Below are positions 11,818 to 24,548 of a stretch of DNA of 64,000 nt, in pieces. Under the pieces are notes generated by a model. That model searched no databases. It was not told the DNA's origin and saw nothing but the letters and a program-made list of their open reading frames with translations. The stretch's first letter is position 1. Each line of letters begins with the position of its first letter. The position numbers and the translations under genes are program-made. Source of the DNA: Hofstenia miamia (lineage: Eukaryota > Xenacoelomorpha > Acoela); assembly GCA_004352715.1 (NCBI GenBank), contig SCFE01000077.1, positions 1,048,658 to 1,112,657 on the forward strand, in the 5' to 3' direction.

Positions 11818-13868
11818 CCCGCGCCTTAAGTCGCGTTGCTTCACTCAGGACGAAATTAATCAACACTAATTACACAGCGGCCCTTCGGCAACCTCCTGAT
11901 TGCAACCTAATTAAGCGGCAGGTTATCAGCAAGAATAAATTATTTGAGGTGGCAAAGTCCGATCCAATTAAATCGAATTGGACCAATTATGAAAACGCCA
12001 AGCATGTAATTAAAAAACTTCGTAAATCAAATTATGATTCTAGAGTTAAAGATTATTTTAAAAAATTTAAAAAATCTAGTCAAAAATGGAATTTTGTAAG
12101 CAGAAGCATTGGAAAATCTAAAGGTTTAAATATAAACATTGAAGGGTTACGTGATGATAACATGATATGCAAGGATAAACGCAAAATTGCAAATGTATTA
12201 AACAAAAATTTTAAAAACATGGGTAAGTTTGAATTTGAATCAATCGGAAAAAAGATTTCTTCTAACACTAAAATTGATTGTAACCTCAAAACTGAATTTC
12301 ACTTCAGCTTAATTTCACATTACGATTTAAAAAAGAAGTTCTTAAACTTGATGAAAACAAGTCATGCGGTTCTAGTCACTTGCCATATTGGATAATTAAA
12401 AAGTATTTTCATATATTTGGCGAATATCTTCCTTTAGCATTTAATCAATGTATTATTGACAATCAATTTCCAAATAGTTTGAAAATTTTTGATATTTCGC
12501 CGCTATACAAAAAAGGCGACCCATTAGATCCCAATAATTATCGTCCCATTAGTATTACTCACCCGTTTGCTAAAATATTTGAAAAACTTCTTGCAGCACA
12601 AATGTATAAGTTTATTAAGGAGAATCGCATTTATCAGAAAATCAATACGGATTCAGACCAAACTTCAGCACAACTAACACAATTTTGTCACTTACCAAAA
12701 AAACAAAATCTAATTTAAATAAAAAATTGTCCACAGCTATTGCATTTCCCGATCTTAGTAAGGCTTTTAATTCAATGAATTTTAAATTTTACAGTCAAAA
12801 TTGTTAAATCAAGGCTTTAGCAAAGCAGCGACTAAGTTTATTCTTAGTTTTTTAAGTAATCGTAAGCAAAGAGTAAAAATTGATAGAATATATTCAAACT
12901 ATGTCACAACGAATTTAGGCGTTCTCAAAGAACTGTACTAGGACCAATATTGTTTTTTTTATGTGAATAATATTTCCGAAACAATTTCTAATGGAACTAT
13001 AAATCAATATGCCGATGATACATGTGTACTAAGAACCAGACAATTAACCAAAGACATCGAAGACCTAATTGTATATTTTAATATAAATAAATTGCAAATT
13101 AATGCAGATAAGACAAAATTTATCATCTTTTCACCGAAGGATCATAAAAAAATTTCCGAAAATATTAATATTACGATATGTGATAATGAAATTATGCAAA
13201 GCAATTCTGTTAATTATCTAGGAGTAGTAATCGACAAAGAAATGAAATTTAATGAATTCCTTTCCTTAAAATTACGAAAAATGGCAGCTGGTGTAAAATA
13301 CTTATTTCATCTTAGGCATATAGGGAAATCATTTCATACAGAATTAATACACTAATTTATTTTAAGTCAATTTAATTATTGTTCTTTTTTATTTCAAAGT
13401 ATCAACGCTCACAATAGGTCATCCTTAGCAAGAATATATAATTGGGCCTTAAGGTCACTAAATTTTATTGATAAGCATCAATCAGTCCATGAACTTCGAT
13501 TATCTTATAATATTTTGTCTCCACTTTATTCTATTCAGTATCAATCTTTGTGTTTAACTCATAAGTTTATAAATGAATGCAATTCTCTAAATTTTCTACA
13601 ACAATATATTCAGCTCAATCAAAGAACAAATAAAATTTTCAGTAAAATTAACAGACAGGACTCTTTTACATTTAATTCCTGCGCATTGTGGAATAATCTA
13701 GATGTTACTACAAAAATGGACCAAATTATAAGCATTTTAAGAAAAAAATTAAGAATTACTTATTGAATAAACAATCGTTATTGGGCATTTCCAATCAATT
13801 ACGTGCATAGAGTCTGTATATCTAAAATTAGTGCCCTTTAAGTAATTGCGCATATTTATTGATTTTGT

Positions 13869-13912
<44 letters not shown>

Positions 13913-13995
13913 AGTTTGTAGTATCTCCTTTGTTATTTTTTCAGCAATAAATTTGCTTTTACTCTTATTATTATTATTATCATTATTATTATCCT
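11818..13995 (+). mobile_element. Second decayed non-LTR retrotransposon fragment (reverse transcriptase)
   Basis: It follows the first element's TTA tail directly and reads the same way but is clearly a different family. The open part upstream of RT runs from about 11820 to 12395. RT motifs follow in separate frames: LYKKGDPLDPNNYRPISI at about 12515, INQYADDTCVL (catalytic YADD) at about 13005, and VNYLGVVIDKEMKFNE at about 13210. A post-RT tail is at 13515-13766. No endonuclease domain is visible, so it is 5'-truncated. An (AT)n microsatellite (13877-13908) and another TTA-repeat tail (about 13968-13993) close it. Frameshifts near 12360, 12690 and 12950 and stops make it inactive. A related RT fragment lies at 41.25-42.0 kb on the minus strand. 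Confidence 0.82.
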
Positions 13996-14655
13996 GTTCA
14001 AAAGTTTCTGATTGATTTTTATGTTGATTTCTTCAAAATTGAGAACCAAACTCCCAAAGCCAACACAGGTTGAAAGAATGTCTCCCCTTTCAATTAAGTC
14101 CATAAATAAATGTTTTTGCAAAAAATCTCTAGTCCAGTGTTCCCGATGCCACATTATCTGACAGCAGATAGAGAGTTTGTATTTTCTATTTACGAACAAC
14201 AGATGATATTGGTAAATTTTTCCTTTCAGGATCATTAGACTACTGATTATTTGAACATTAGATATGAAGAGAATATGAATGGTTTTGTAAGAAATGCGAA
14301 TTTTCACCAGAAATAGGTAATAATTTTAAGTATTTCCTGTGCAGCAATGCTCCTTACAGTAAAAAATGGTTTTGATTTTACAGCTTAGCTATGTTAATTA
14401 GGTCATTCTTCAATTACAAAAAATGATATTTAGAAAAAATTATTTTCTCAAAAAACGGATATATTAACACAAACTTTCTTTCTTTGTTTAAAATAGGTTT
14501 ACAATATTTCCTATATCAACAGATCAACAGATGGATATGCACCAACTTTCCTGTTTTCAATGTATTTCTACAAGATTCTGAAAATCGAGCTCATTAAATT
14601 GGTCATTAGATAAGATAGGTAAACTATTTCTGGAGTCATTAACTGTTGAGATTTC
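13996..14655. other. Unannotated stretch
   Basis: No supported gene. The longest minus-strand frame (about 13933-14307) has no family motif I recognise. Confidence 0.35.
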
Positions 14656-14661
14656 TTAGCA

Positions 14662-14875
14662 TAGTTAGTTCTCGTTTTATATCTTATTTTTCTTTTCAAC
14701 GCATTCTTTCAAATATCTCCAGAAATTTCCAATAGGGTTAATGTCTGGAGAATTAGGAGGCCATAGTAAGATTTGAATGTAGATATCCTGAAATAATTTT
14801 TTGGTAAACCTGTGAAGTATGTCAGTTGCACCGCCCTGCTCCAGATCCAGCTGTCTGGATGGAATTGGTTTGCAT
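14662..14875 (-). pseudogene. Tc1-like transposase C-terminal fragment
   Basis: The minus-strand frame ends in WPPNSPDINPIGNFWRYLKE followed closely by a stop. This is the DDE_3-type motif around the last catalytic acidic residue of Tc1-family transposases (consensus WP.QSPDLNPIEN.W..LK). The catalytic glutamate position of 'PIEN' is a glycine here (PIGN), so it would be inactive even if complete. Upstream sequence to about 14875 stays in frame (QLDLEQGGATDI), and the rest of the transposase is not recognisable. Confidence 0.8.
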
Positions 14876-16380
14876 ACCTCAAGAAATCTTCAACCGCTTA
14901 ACAGTACTTCCAGCTATTAATTGTTCCTGAACCATCCAAAACTATTAAATAAAACCTGTTTCAAAAATTTGAGTCATTAATTTTTTGAATGAAGGGTAGA
15001 TTGACTCCTACTGAACTTAGGTGATTATGCATTTATTGTTGCATAGTACTAACTACTAACTGCTCCATTGTAAGCTGACTTTGAAAGCTTCAACAGATAC
15101 ACTCAATATTGCACATAGAGGACACTAGTTTTTCATTAAGCATATAGATGATGAAGTTGGGGTACATTGTCTTTTATTATTTAAGGAATTACATGGTTCT
15201 TGAAAATTTTGAATTATATAATGACAAAACACCTTTCTGTTCACATATTAATGCAAAAATGTTAACTTTTGATATTTTATCACAGGGGTTTTTTCCCATT
15301 AGAGGGCAGAGTCCTCTCTCACGAATGTTCACTTGAATATTCCAATATTTCTAAATTTAGTGGCTTGGAGAAAACTGCTTGAAAGGTATGAAAAAAATCA
15401 AAATGGTTGGAGTCATTAACTGTCCACTGGGCACTTTATTATTAACATTGAGCAGCCTATTGTATTTCTAAGCAGTAAACATTTATTTGGCAATGCACAT
15501 ATTGTAAAAAGGAGTTTTTACACCTAGAAGCAAATATATATTTACAAATAATTTTTAAAATTAAATTGTTTCCAGTAATTCTGTCAAATTTTCAAACAAC
15601 AAATTTTTATGTCAACTAATTATCCCAAAAGAAGTATTTTTCTAAGGAACAATTATGTAAATTGAGTGTTTTTGAATACTTATTCAAGCTTATTGCTTAT
15701 GACTAGTTTTTGATATATTTCCTGTGTCTTTGAAGTTTCTCTTACAACATACTTAGCGGTATTATGTACATATGCCATAGACATAGAGTATATATGGGAA
15801 TTTCGTGTACGTAGTGACCAATATTTATACATATATACAAATATGTATACTACTTAAGTATTGGTTTTCATCAGTATGAATTTGTGACTTATTGGAAAAA
15901 TCACCGGTCTGTTTGTGACAAAAATTGACAATGAAATCAAGCTATTTCTGCAGAAATTGTGTATTCGGATTATTCACACTGTGTTCTTACAAAAACAGAT
16001 ATAACCAGAGCTGGGTTACATTGATATATTACAATTTCTTAGTAACGAGCAATATAACGCATTATATTGATAAAATAGTGATTAGTAGCGTTTCACTATT
16101 AGGTATAACAATTCGTAACTTTATCCGTTAATTCTTCTAGAATAAATTAAATTACCATTTGACCTGGTTTTTCAATATTTTATTTACAGAATAAACATGA
16201 GCAGAAATATAGAAATGCATGATTTGGTTTAATCAATATACAACATGAAAATGGAAATATAAGAATGAAATATAATAGGTAAAGTGACGATTGCTGGTAA
16301 TATTAACAAGTTACATTTTGTGAGTAAAACATTACTTTTTTCAAAGACAACTCAGTAATATGTAACATTACTTTTGGTTG
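14876..16380. other. Unannotated stretch
   Basis: AT-rich; no gene or bounded repeat recognised. The string GAGTCATTAACTGT occurs at about 14634 and again near 15411, possibly a remnant repeat of the Tc1 copy. Confidence 0.35.
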
Positions 16381-16384
16381 TTAT

Positions 16385-16484
16385 AAAGGCAATACAGAAT
16401 ATTATGTATTGCCTTTGTTGTTGTGTACACAACAAAACACAATATGTTGATTTTGTAGGAATTTTTACTTTTTTGTGTACACAA
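16385..16484. repeat. Cluster of short palindromes
   Basis: A 12-bp stem with an 8-nt loop (AAAGGCAATACA at 16385-16396 pairs with 16405-16416). It is followed by the perfect 18-bp palindrome TTGTTGTGTACACAACAA (16418-16435) and a second copy of its core, TTGTGTACACAA (16473-16484). Each palindrome is followed within a few bases by CACAATATGTT, so the block looks duplicated. Function unknown. Confidence 0.75.
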
Positions 16485-18230
16485 CACAATATGTTCGATG
16501 GGACATAAAAATTTAGGCTCCCAAAATTTATTATTTTCCTTTGATAGAAAAAATCTGCTCATTTTACTGATATTTATTTTCAAATTTATTGACAAATTAG
16601 TAAGCACATCATTTCTATTTGTGCCATGTCAAGTCGGGTACCCGACTTCACCAGACCCAATTTTGGGAATCGGGTCGAGTGCAATAATTTGGATTCGAGT
16701 CGAGTACGGTCATGGAGCTGGTTCTGTCGGGAATGATAAACTGGATAAAATGCAGTATTATTTTTAACTAATGACGATATCTTAAATTATTTTACGCGTC
16801 CTTTAGTCTCGCAGATAAAAAAATCGAATTTATTATAAAGGTATATGTTCTAATATTTAATTATTGATTGATATTATGAGTATAAAATTAATAAAGGAAT
16901 AATGTATGCCAAATTTCAGCATTAAGGGTTTGAAGTGCTTGAAACAACTAAAAAAATCTCAATAGATTTTCTTAAAATAAAAAATAGTCCAATAGTAATT
17001 TAAATATAGAATGTGAAGTGTCTGAAGTAATAGGTTTTACTGATGTAATGAAATTTCAATACAAATAGCTTTTGGTTGGTAATTGATATTTAATTACCAG
17101 AATTGGCTTATTCCCTGTATGCACTGCTCTACTTAATTATGTATACAATTTTGCCTATTGCTATTAAAGTTTTGTATTATAATTAATGGTAGTTAGTAAA
17201 AGTATGCTACAACTGAATAAACTTAATAAGTTACAGAATAATTATTCATATTCTAAAGATTTTTTGTAGACCAGCAATGTTTTTATTAAATAGAAAATTC
17301 CTACAAAAATTGGTAAGATCATTTGGGTTTCTCACATTTTTTGTAAGGAAATTGAAAATCTTGTTTGGGTGGAAGGAAATGATATTTTATTTATTGCACT
17401 TGATAAATTGTTCGCACATATTCGTATTATAGATCATAGTTTTTCTAAGCAATGGTGTAATTAAATGCTTCATATCTTAGAGAAAGAATATAGCAAATCA
17501 ACGTTCTCAAGTATTTCCGTTAAAACATGTAGCCACATGTTGTTCATCTTCAGTTACGCCACATGCAGGATTTTTTAGTGGAGGAACACCTCAATCTTGA
17601 TGAAGTGGAGTGCTGTGAGGAAAGCGGGACGAAAATATTCAAAACATCGATCCTAAAAAATGGATTACACCATCAAGAGTTTCTAAAGTTTGTAAATTTT
17701 CTAATGAAAAATTTTCAATTTACCAATACACAAAAACTTTGAAAATCGTAAGGGGTCAAATCCACCATGTCCCTTTTGCATACGCAACTGTCGTCAGTGA
17801 TTATGAAGAAAAATCACATTCTGATTGCGCCCTTGGACTGAAAAGATTATATTCTATGGGATATGGAATCTCAAAATATTAACCTTATAAAAATGGTTTC
17901 TTTACCTGTTATAATTTCCATTGAAGCTTCATATATATTAATCATGGTGTACTGGATTTAGATTGCCAATAACCAATCAAATGCAATAATTTTATTGAAA
18001 ATAACGTTTAAGTTAAGGAAATGTCATTTACATATATTTGAATTTCACTTAAATAAGAACTACTCTAAGTTATTTAGGAAATATTATTATCTTCAACCCG
18101 ATTGGGAATTTCATATTTCAGCCCTATCCCACCTGATACATATTACAACTATGAATCAGTTTAAGGATCGAATGCCAAATGATCAACTTTGCTTACTGTA
18201 ATTATTTTGAAAATAGACACCCATGTGATC
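16485..18230. other. Unannotated stretch with an hAT-end-like remnant
   Basis: Around 16630-16730 there is GGGTACCCGAC / GGGTCGAGT sequence resembling the subterminal parts of hAT MITEs elsewhere in the window, but no paired ends were found. The rest is featureless. Confidence 0.35.
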
Positions 18231-18234
18231 ACAC

Positions 18235-18500
18235 ATTTTCGTTCTCGTTTCCATACCGGAACAGTTTGTAAGATTTGGTTCTGTACACTTCTGGTCCCGT
18301 AATAAATTAAATGTGCTAAAATTATTAATTATAGTAATACTGAACTATTATACAGACATATTTTAGCTTGGCAAATATACTACTGCAATTATAATACAAA
18401 ATAAAAGCAAATATTAATTTACATTGGTCCGGTAACGTGTTTTTTTGGTCACGGTCTCGCAGGATTCTAATTGAAAATCTATTTTTTGCTTAAAATATTT
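18235..18500. repeat. Dispersed repeat fragment shared with the palindrome arms
   Basis: The segment around GGTCCCGTAATAAATTAA (about 18293) and the following 150 bp, ending with GGTCACGGTCTCG, resemble the segments at 32065-32260 and their inverted partner at 34490-34690. It is an unclassified dispersed repeat. Confidence 0.55.
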
Positions 18501-18997
18501 AATGTAAGAAGAATGGCTTAGTATTTGGGATCCTTGAGCCTCTCTTTTAGAGAACATCCTACAAACACATTTATAATTCTGTTGTGTTGTATGAAAACCT
18601 CCCACAACGACAAGCCTAGATATAGCTGTACCCAACTTTAGCCATATTGAATGCACTTACATAATATCTTAACTAAACAATCAAAATATAAAGTTAGAGA
18701 AAAACAGGCATAATTGTCATGCATTATAAACTTCCCAGTTTTTTATATGCCAATTGTTTTTGGTCTATTGCTAGAGACAAAAATTCCTGTAGGATTTGAA
18801 GTTTTATCGTATGCCATAATATGATATAAATGTATGAATATTATTTCCACATAAAATTAAAGATCTCTTTAATGCCAGAAGTCTAACAATAAAAATGGCG
18901 AAGAAGGCAAGTTTAATTCAAAAAATAAAACTGTGAAACAGAAGTCACTAAAGATATGTCTCATCATTTGGAAGCCTCATAATTCTTTGATGAGCGC

Positions 18998-19498
18998 TTA
19001 AGCTTTTTGTACAGAACGCCTGTTGTTCCTATGGGGGTTCCTTTTTCTTGTGCAAATTTTGATTATTATGCAGCAATAACCTCCAAACAGAATCAAAAAC
19101 GCGAGAAGTGATAAGAAAAGTAATATACTAACATAAAAAAAACCGCCAAATGCTTTTGATAATTGCTGATATGTTTCTATCCAATAATCCAAGACACTGC
19201 AGCATTTCTTGGATGAAGGACAACAGTATGTATTAGAAGTTTCATTTAATGATTTTGCAATGCAGTTGCTATATTCTCTGCATTCAAATATAGAAGTGGA
19301 GATCTCTTTCGCCCTTAGCTTTTCCCAAATATAATCAGCCTCACTGCAACAATACGATATTCCTAATTGATTATGGCAACAGTAATGTTCATCGAATAAC
19401 AGCATGCAATTGCTGCAGAAAAACGTCTGTGCGAAACTGAATCCAATTAAATTTACGCACGTGCATAGACAGAAAGCAAGCGACTGAAAATCTAGCAT
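18998..19498 (-). CDS. Putative cysteine-rich single-pass membrane protein (STMC6/shisa/VOPP1-like layout)
   Basis: A 166-aa frame from ATG at 19498 to a stop at 18998. Residues 1-23 look like a signal peptide (hydrophobic, ending GFSFA). Residues 24-105 form a cysteine-dense ectodomain with CC pairs (HYCCHN, SYCCSE, YCCPSSKKCC) and one N-glycosylation sequon (NET). Residues about 118-145 are a strongly hydrophobic transmembrane segment. A Cys-containing, basic cytosolic tail (CTRKRNPHRNNRR) follows. This layout matches the broad shisa/VOPP1/WBP1 (STMC6) class of type I membrane adaptors, but I cannot assign an orthologue. The hydrophobicity pattern and clustered cysteines are unlike the random frames around it. 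It may be a single-exon gene or the main exon of a longer one. ATTAAA-type polyadenylation sequence lies downstream near 18866, which is weak support. Confidence 0.6.
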   Translation of the reverse strand: MLDFQSLAFCLCTCVNLIGFSFAQTFFCSNCMLLFDEHYCCHNQLGISYCCSEADYIWEKLRAKEISTSIFECREYSNCIAKSLNETSNTYCCPSSKKCCSVLDYWIETYQQLSKAFGGFFYVSILLFLSLLAFLILFGGYCCIIIKICTRKRNPHRNNRRSVQKA

Positions 19499-19682
19499 TG
19501 AAATAACTGTAGCACAGAATGAAAATTAGCAAATGAAGTATCCAATTAGAAAGCTTTACGTTTCCATAGTGTTCGTTCACTAGCACAGCGGAGTGAGTTA
19601 TTGTGAGTAAACTATATTTTGCGCAGCTTAGATAACAGTACTAATCGCTAGCATATATTCTTGGAATAGAATATAATACACT

Positions 19683-20796
19683 CAGGGGCGGCTACAGAAA
19701 ATTTTTTAAAAGGGACCGAATGTAGAATAAAATGCTAGGTGCATAACTGGGTACTACAAGAGAGGGCATAAAACTTTTGAATTTTCAATTTTTAAAATTC
19801 ATCAATATGTACGGGCTTCACCACCATCTACGGACTTCAAAAATGGAAACATAGAATTCGTGCAATTTTTCAAGACTCAGCACATTTTTTTCAAATTACG
19901 CTTTAATAATGACATGTGTTTTTAAGAGATTCTGTCCTTATGCACTACAAAATAGACCAATGGTATAAGATTAAGTAAATTACAAATGTTCACTCAATTG
20001 TATGAATGTGTGCTTAGTTTTAATTTCAATCAATATTGTTGAATTTGTTGGTAAAATTAAAGAAAATCAACCAATTCAAAAATGTAGAGCTCTTGATAAA
20101 TAAATAAATTCTAAAATTAAAAAATTGTGCACGGTTTTGATGTGGCACACAATTTTTTTTTGGATTTTTGGAATACGTGCATGGTGTTGAATTTGAGTAC
20201 AAACAATTTGATCAACCCTATTGAGTATCGTCAAATAGGGCAAGTAGGAATTAGGAACAGTGTTGAGAAATAAAAATGGTAGACAAGAGGCAAATTCTAT
20301 TTAATTATTGTACTCAAGCTTTGCTTAATATAATGTTTTTTTGTGTATACATTAATCACTATTTGTTTATATGCCACGGGGTAACCGAAGCTATGGTCAT
20401 CTAATTTCATTAGTATTTTTTAAAATTAAAATAATTTAAAATTTTATGCTTAAATTAAAATACACCACAGAAATCACATGTGTTCCCATTCACCCCATCC
20501 AAAAGGGTGGATTAAAATACTTCTAAAATTTAAAACACTTTCTGAAAACTAAATATTCTTATTTTTATTGAAATGAAATTTCAGGATACATAGGACATAT
20601 TATAGCGTAAAAATTCAATGAAATACACTTTAAAATACTAGATCTTTGAAAAAAACTTAAAAAACTGCTCCAATTCATTCCGTTTGAAAGTATTAAGGAA
20701 TATTCTTTTGTGATTTATATTGTAACATTTTAATGAATTTTTCATATTTTAGAGGGGGGCGCTGCCCTCTCGCCTCCCCCTCTGTATCCACCCTTG
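19683..20796. mobile_element. hAT-type MITE with perfect 8-bp target duplication
   Basis: The left end CAGGGGCGGCTACAGA (19683) and right end complementary to CAAGGGTGGATACAGA (20796) are imperfect inverted repeats. Both sides carry the identical octamer AATACACT (19675-19682, 20797-20804). The interior is AT-rich with no coding capacity. The element is about 1.1 kb and lies roughly 180 bp upstream of the start of the cysteine-rich minus-strand gene, so it could affect that gene's promoter region. Confidence 0.85.
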
Positions 20797-20804
20797 AATA
20801 CACT

Positions 20805-22213
20805 CATTCTTTTATATAAATTCATTTTATAAGAATCACAAAACTCAAATGTTAAAAAATGTTCAAAATTATTTAAGAATCAACCTGAGGCTTGAAATAG
20901 TAATTCAGGGATTTCTTAAAATCTAATGTACTGAGATGTTGGTAAATTTTTGGTTTTTGTGTATTTAATGCTAACATTAATATTTTCCTATTTTTCACCC
21001 ATTCTAATAACGTTCAAACGTATATAATATTTGACAAATAAAGATAGTTCTCGACTCATAAGTTTTGTAAGTATGAAAATGTTGACTTTTGATACCTCCA
21101 ATTCAATCTTATAAATACTATTTGAATTATGTAAGAATATTTTAGACATATACAAGAATTATTAAATAAATAACACTTGGCTCATATTGACCTAATCACT
21201 AAGAATCATTAAGGCTTGGCTCGATTTATGCAATCTCATAAAAAAAGAAAGGTTTATCATAAATAGAAGAAATGGCGCAACCAAGATGTAGTACTTGCAC
21301 ATATCTCAAGAAAGGCAATTAGTAAGTGCTCGCTTTTATAAAGAATACCTACCATATACGCACATGATCAAAAGCAGGGCAAATGCATTGGGTTTGTTAA
21401 CAGTAGAAAGTCCAATGATTCTATATCTTAAATTCATGCAGTTGTCAGAATTGTGGCATTCAAGTAAAACTAATGAAAACAAAGCAAATGAAAGAAAAGT
21501 GTCAAAAGAACAAAATAAGCTGTTTTCTATATAAATTCTCATTACATGAGGCATTACAAATGCATTTAAGATGTGCAAAGTGGTCAAATTTGACCGCTCA
21601 GACTTTCTAGTGTTAAATTGTTTACTTGGCAAGAATTTTCAACTTAATGAAACTTAATTAAACTAAAACAATGAAATATAGAGTCTTATTAATCAAAAAT
21701 ATCAGCAAACAATTCAAACAAATAATCTAATCCAAAGACCTCTTATAAGACAAATGACAAGAGCTGCCAGTCCTGTCAATCGATTTTCATATGAATATGC
21801 TATTTTTCAGATAAATATTAGGACGTCACAATGTGCTGAAATGGGCATAGTTGCCATAATATTGAAAGTTTATTAATTTGATGACCACTTTGAATATCGT
21901 GTGGTCAAGATTACAATTATAGCAATATTGTGCTTTTGGGAACTAACTTGATAGCTTAAAACATCTGGCCAAATACAATATTTGTATCATTCCTCATTTG
22001 TTGTAGTACACTTATTAACTCCTTAACGGGATTTAATGCAGCCTATATATTAAAATTCGTTTGGTTTACTACTGTTGGGTCTATACAAAACCACTTAACT
22101 CTATTGGATCTGGGCTTTTGGGCTTCTTATGCGTGGATGGGTTTATGATATTAAATTTATACTTTGCACAAATATTCTGCATATCAGCACTACAATTTGA
22201 ATATTCAGAAATT
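20805..22213. other. Unannotated stretch
   Basis: No supported gene. A short plus-strand frame near 21295-21534 has no recognisable motif. Confidence 0.35.
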
Positions 22214-24182
22214 TAATGCCATCATTACTTTAAGATGTCATCCAACCTAAAAATATAGGGATTTTTGAAATATATGAAATATGAATTAGTTTTAACAATT
22301 GAAAATAATAGAATTCATTAGAATTCTTTCCTAACTCATCAATTATGATTTTCATGATTATCTTATTTTTTTCACCCTGACAATAATAATTCTTTTTTGC
22401 AAAAATATGAACTATACCTCGGGTTTAAAAACAATACCATGCATAACATGAAAATATATTTAGAAAATTATTTATTAGGACGTTATGATATCCAATAAAA
22501 ACTAGAAAAATCACCAAGTCTCGGTACGATGCTACATAACTTTTTGAGAAATAATCAAAACTTTAATAAAGAAAGGAAATCCTCCCACTCTTCCCCTCAG
22601 GTCGAAGAGGGTTAACTCAAAACATTATTTTAGATATCAGTATGAAAAGTAGCAAACAATTATTGTATAATAACATAATATGAATAAACAATAGAAAGCC
22701 ATTATTCATTGAATTTGCGTTGCATTTATCAATTCTATCTTTTTCCATTTTCAGTAATTGTTAAAGTATATATTGACAATTATCTTGTTTGCAGACAAAG
22801 AAGTTGTTAGCTGATGATTATATATGTTTTTAAGTAATCATTCAATTGACTGAAGAAACCTATAAGTCCATCAATTACCAATATCCTTGAATTTATAGTG
22901 TTATAAATATCCATGAATTGTCCAATTTCAATTATGATAGGTACACAGGCCAGTTTATAACAGTGAAATGCAACAGATGGTTATCGGAGTCCAATCATAT
23001 CCAAATTATAAACAACAGGCTGCGAAACTAAAAAGTCTATTGAACGAGTCCAGGGATGCATTCGCCAAAGATGAAAATGATTATAGACATCGAACATTAT
23101 ATTGATACTGCTAATGAGAGACCTCCGTACAAAATGAGATCTAGAATGCCTCAACAAGTACAATAAGAACTATAGAGTGGTAATCTTCTTGTTCTCTNTA
23201 ATGCCATCATTACTTTAAGATGTCATCAAACCTAAAAATATAGGGATTTTTGAAATATATGAAATATGAATTAGTTTTAACAATTGAAAATAATAGAATT
23301 CATTAGAATTCTTTCCTAACTCATCAATTATGATTTTCATGATTATCTTATTTTTTTCACCCTGACAATAATAATTCTTTTTTGCAAAAATATGAACTAT
23401 ACCTCGGGTTTAAAAACAATACCATGCATAACATGAAAATATATTTAGAAAATTATTTATTAGGACGTTATGATATCCAATAAAAACTAGAAAAATCACC
23501 AAGTCTCGGTACGATGCTACATAACTTTTTGAGAAATAATCAAAACTTTAATAAAGAAAGGAAATCCTCCCACTCTTCCCCTCAGGTCGAAGAGGGTTAA
23601 CTCAAAACATTATTTTAGATATCAGTATGAAAAGTAGCAAACAATTACTGTATAATAACATAATATGAATAAACAATAGAAAGCCATTATTCATTGAATT
23701 TGCGTTGGTTTTATCAGCTCTATCTTTTTCCATTTTCAGTAATTGTTAAAGTATATATTGACAATTATCTTGTTTGCAGACAAAGAAGTTGTTAGCTGAT
23801 GATTATATATGTTTTTAAGTAATCATTCAATTGACTGAAGAAACCTATAAGTCCATCAATTACCAATATCCTTGAATTTATAGTGTTATAAATATCCATG
23901 AATTGTCCAATTTCAATTATGATAGGTACACAGGCCAGTTTATAACAGTGAAATGCAACAGATGGTTATCGGAGTCCAATCATATCCAAATTATAAACAA
24001 CAGGCTGCGAAACTAAAAAGTCTATTGAACGAGTCCAGGGATGCATTCGCCAAAGATGAAAATGATTATAGACATCGAACATTATATTGATACTGCTAAT
24101 GAGAGACCTCCGTACAAAATGAGATCTAGAATGCCTCAACAAGTACAATAAGAACTATAGAGTGGTAATCTTCTTGTTCTCT
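22214..24182 (+). repeat. 984-bp direct duplication joined by a single N
   Basis: 22214-23197 is repeated at 23199-24182 with only a few mismatches and one N (23198) at the junction. A third partial copy of the end follows: about 24142-24289 recurs at 24307-24468 across a 16-N run, with one copy lacking a short segment. Placement at N joins suggests overlapping or allelic contig ends that were not merged, rather than a real tandem array. Confidence 0.85.
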
Positions 24183-24538
24183 AACTAGAAAAAGGAATGG
24201 AAAACACACATTGTTTATTGATTTAGCCGCCGGATACTGGCAAATTCCACTTTGCGAATTATCTAAATAAAAAACACCATTTCTGGTAGNNNNNNNNNNN
24301 NNNNNNGTACAATAAGAACTATAGAGTGGTAATCTTCTTGTTCTCTAACTAGAAAAAGGAATGGAAAACACACATTGTTTATTGATTTTACTAGCGTGGA
24401 TTTAGCCGCCGGACACTGGCAAATTCCACTTTGCGAATTATCTAAATAAAAAACACCATTTCTGGTAGACAATGAATTATACCAATTTAAGGTACTGACC
24501 TTCAGATTATGAAATATCGATGCAACATTTCAATTAGG
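22960..24538 (+). pseudogene. Ty3/gypsy-type retrotransposon pol fragment (reverse transcriptase)
   Basis: The plus strand encodes the start of a gypsy-type RT (KLKSLLNESRDAFAKDEND, then after a frameshift NERPPYKMRSRMPQQVQ). Further on is the RT core stretch VDLAAGHWQIPL, continuing KTPFLVDNELYQFKVL and NIDATFQ at about 24400-24538. This is the canonical region before the catalytic aspartates in Ty3/gypsy RT. Stops and frameshifts interrupt it, and the YxDD box is absent because an hAT-like element begins at 24549. The first part appears twice because of the duplicated contig ends. Confidence 0.8.
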
Positions 24539-24548
24539 AGTATAAGCC

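Noticed and set aside
13933-14307. 124-aa minus-strand frame near the second LINE tail
   Set aside because: Begins in microsatellite-rich DNA and shows no recognisable motif; probably chance.
17510-17590. Sequence around AACATGTAGCCACATGTT considered as a second hammerhead-like motif
   Set aside because: It forms a small hairpin but lacks the CTGANGA and GAAA core elements in order.
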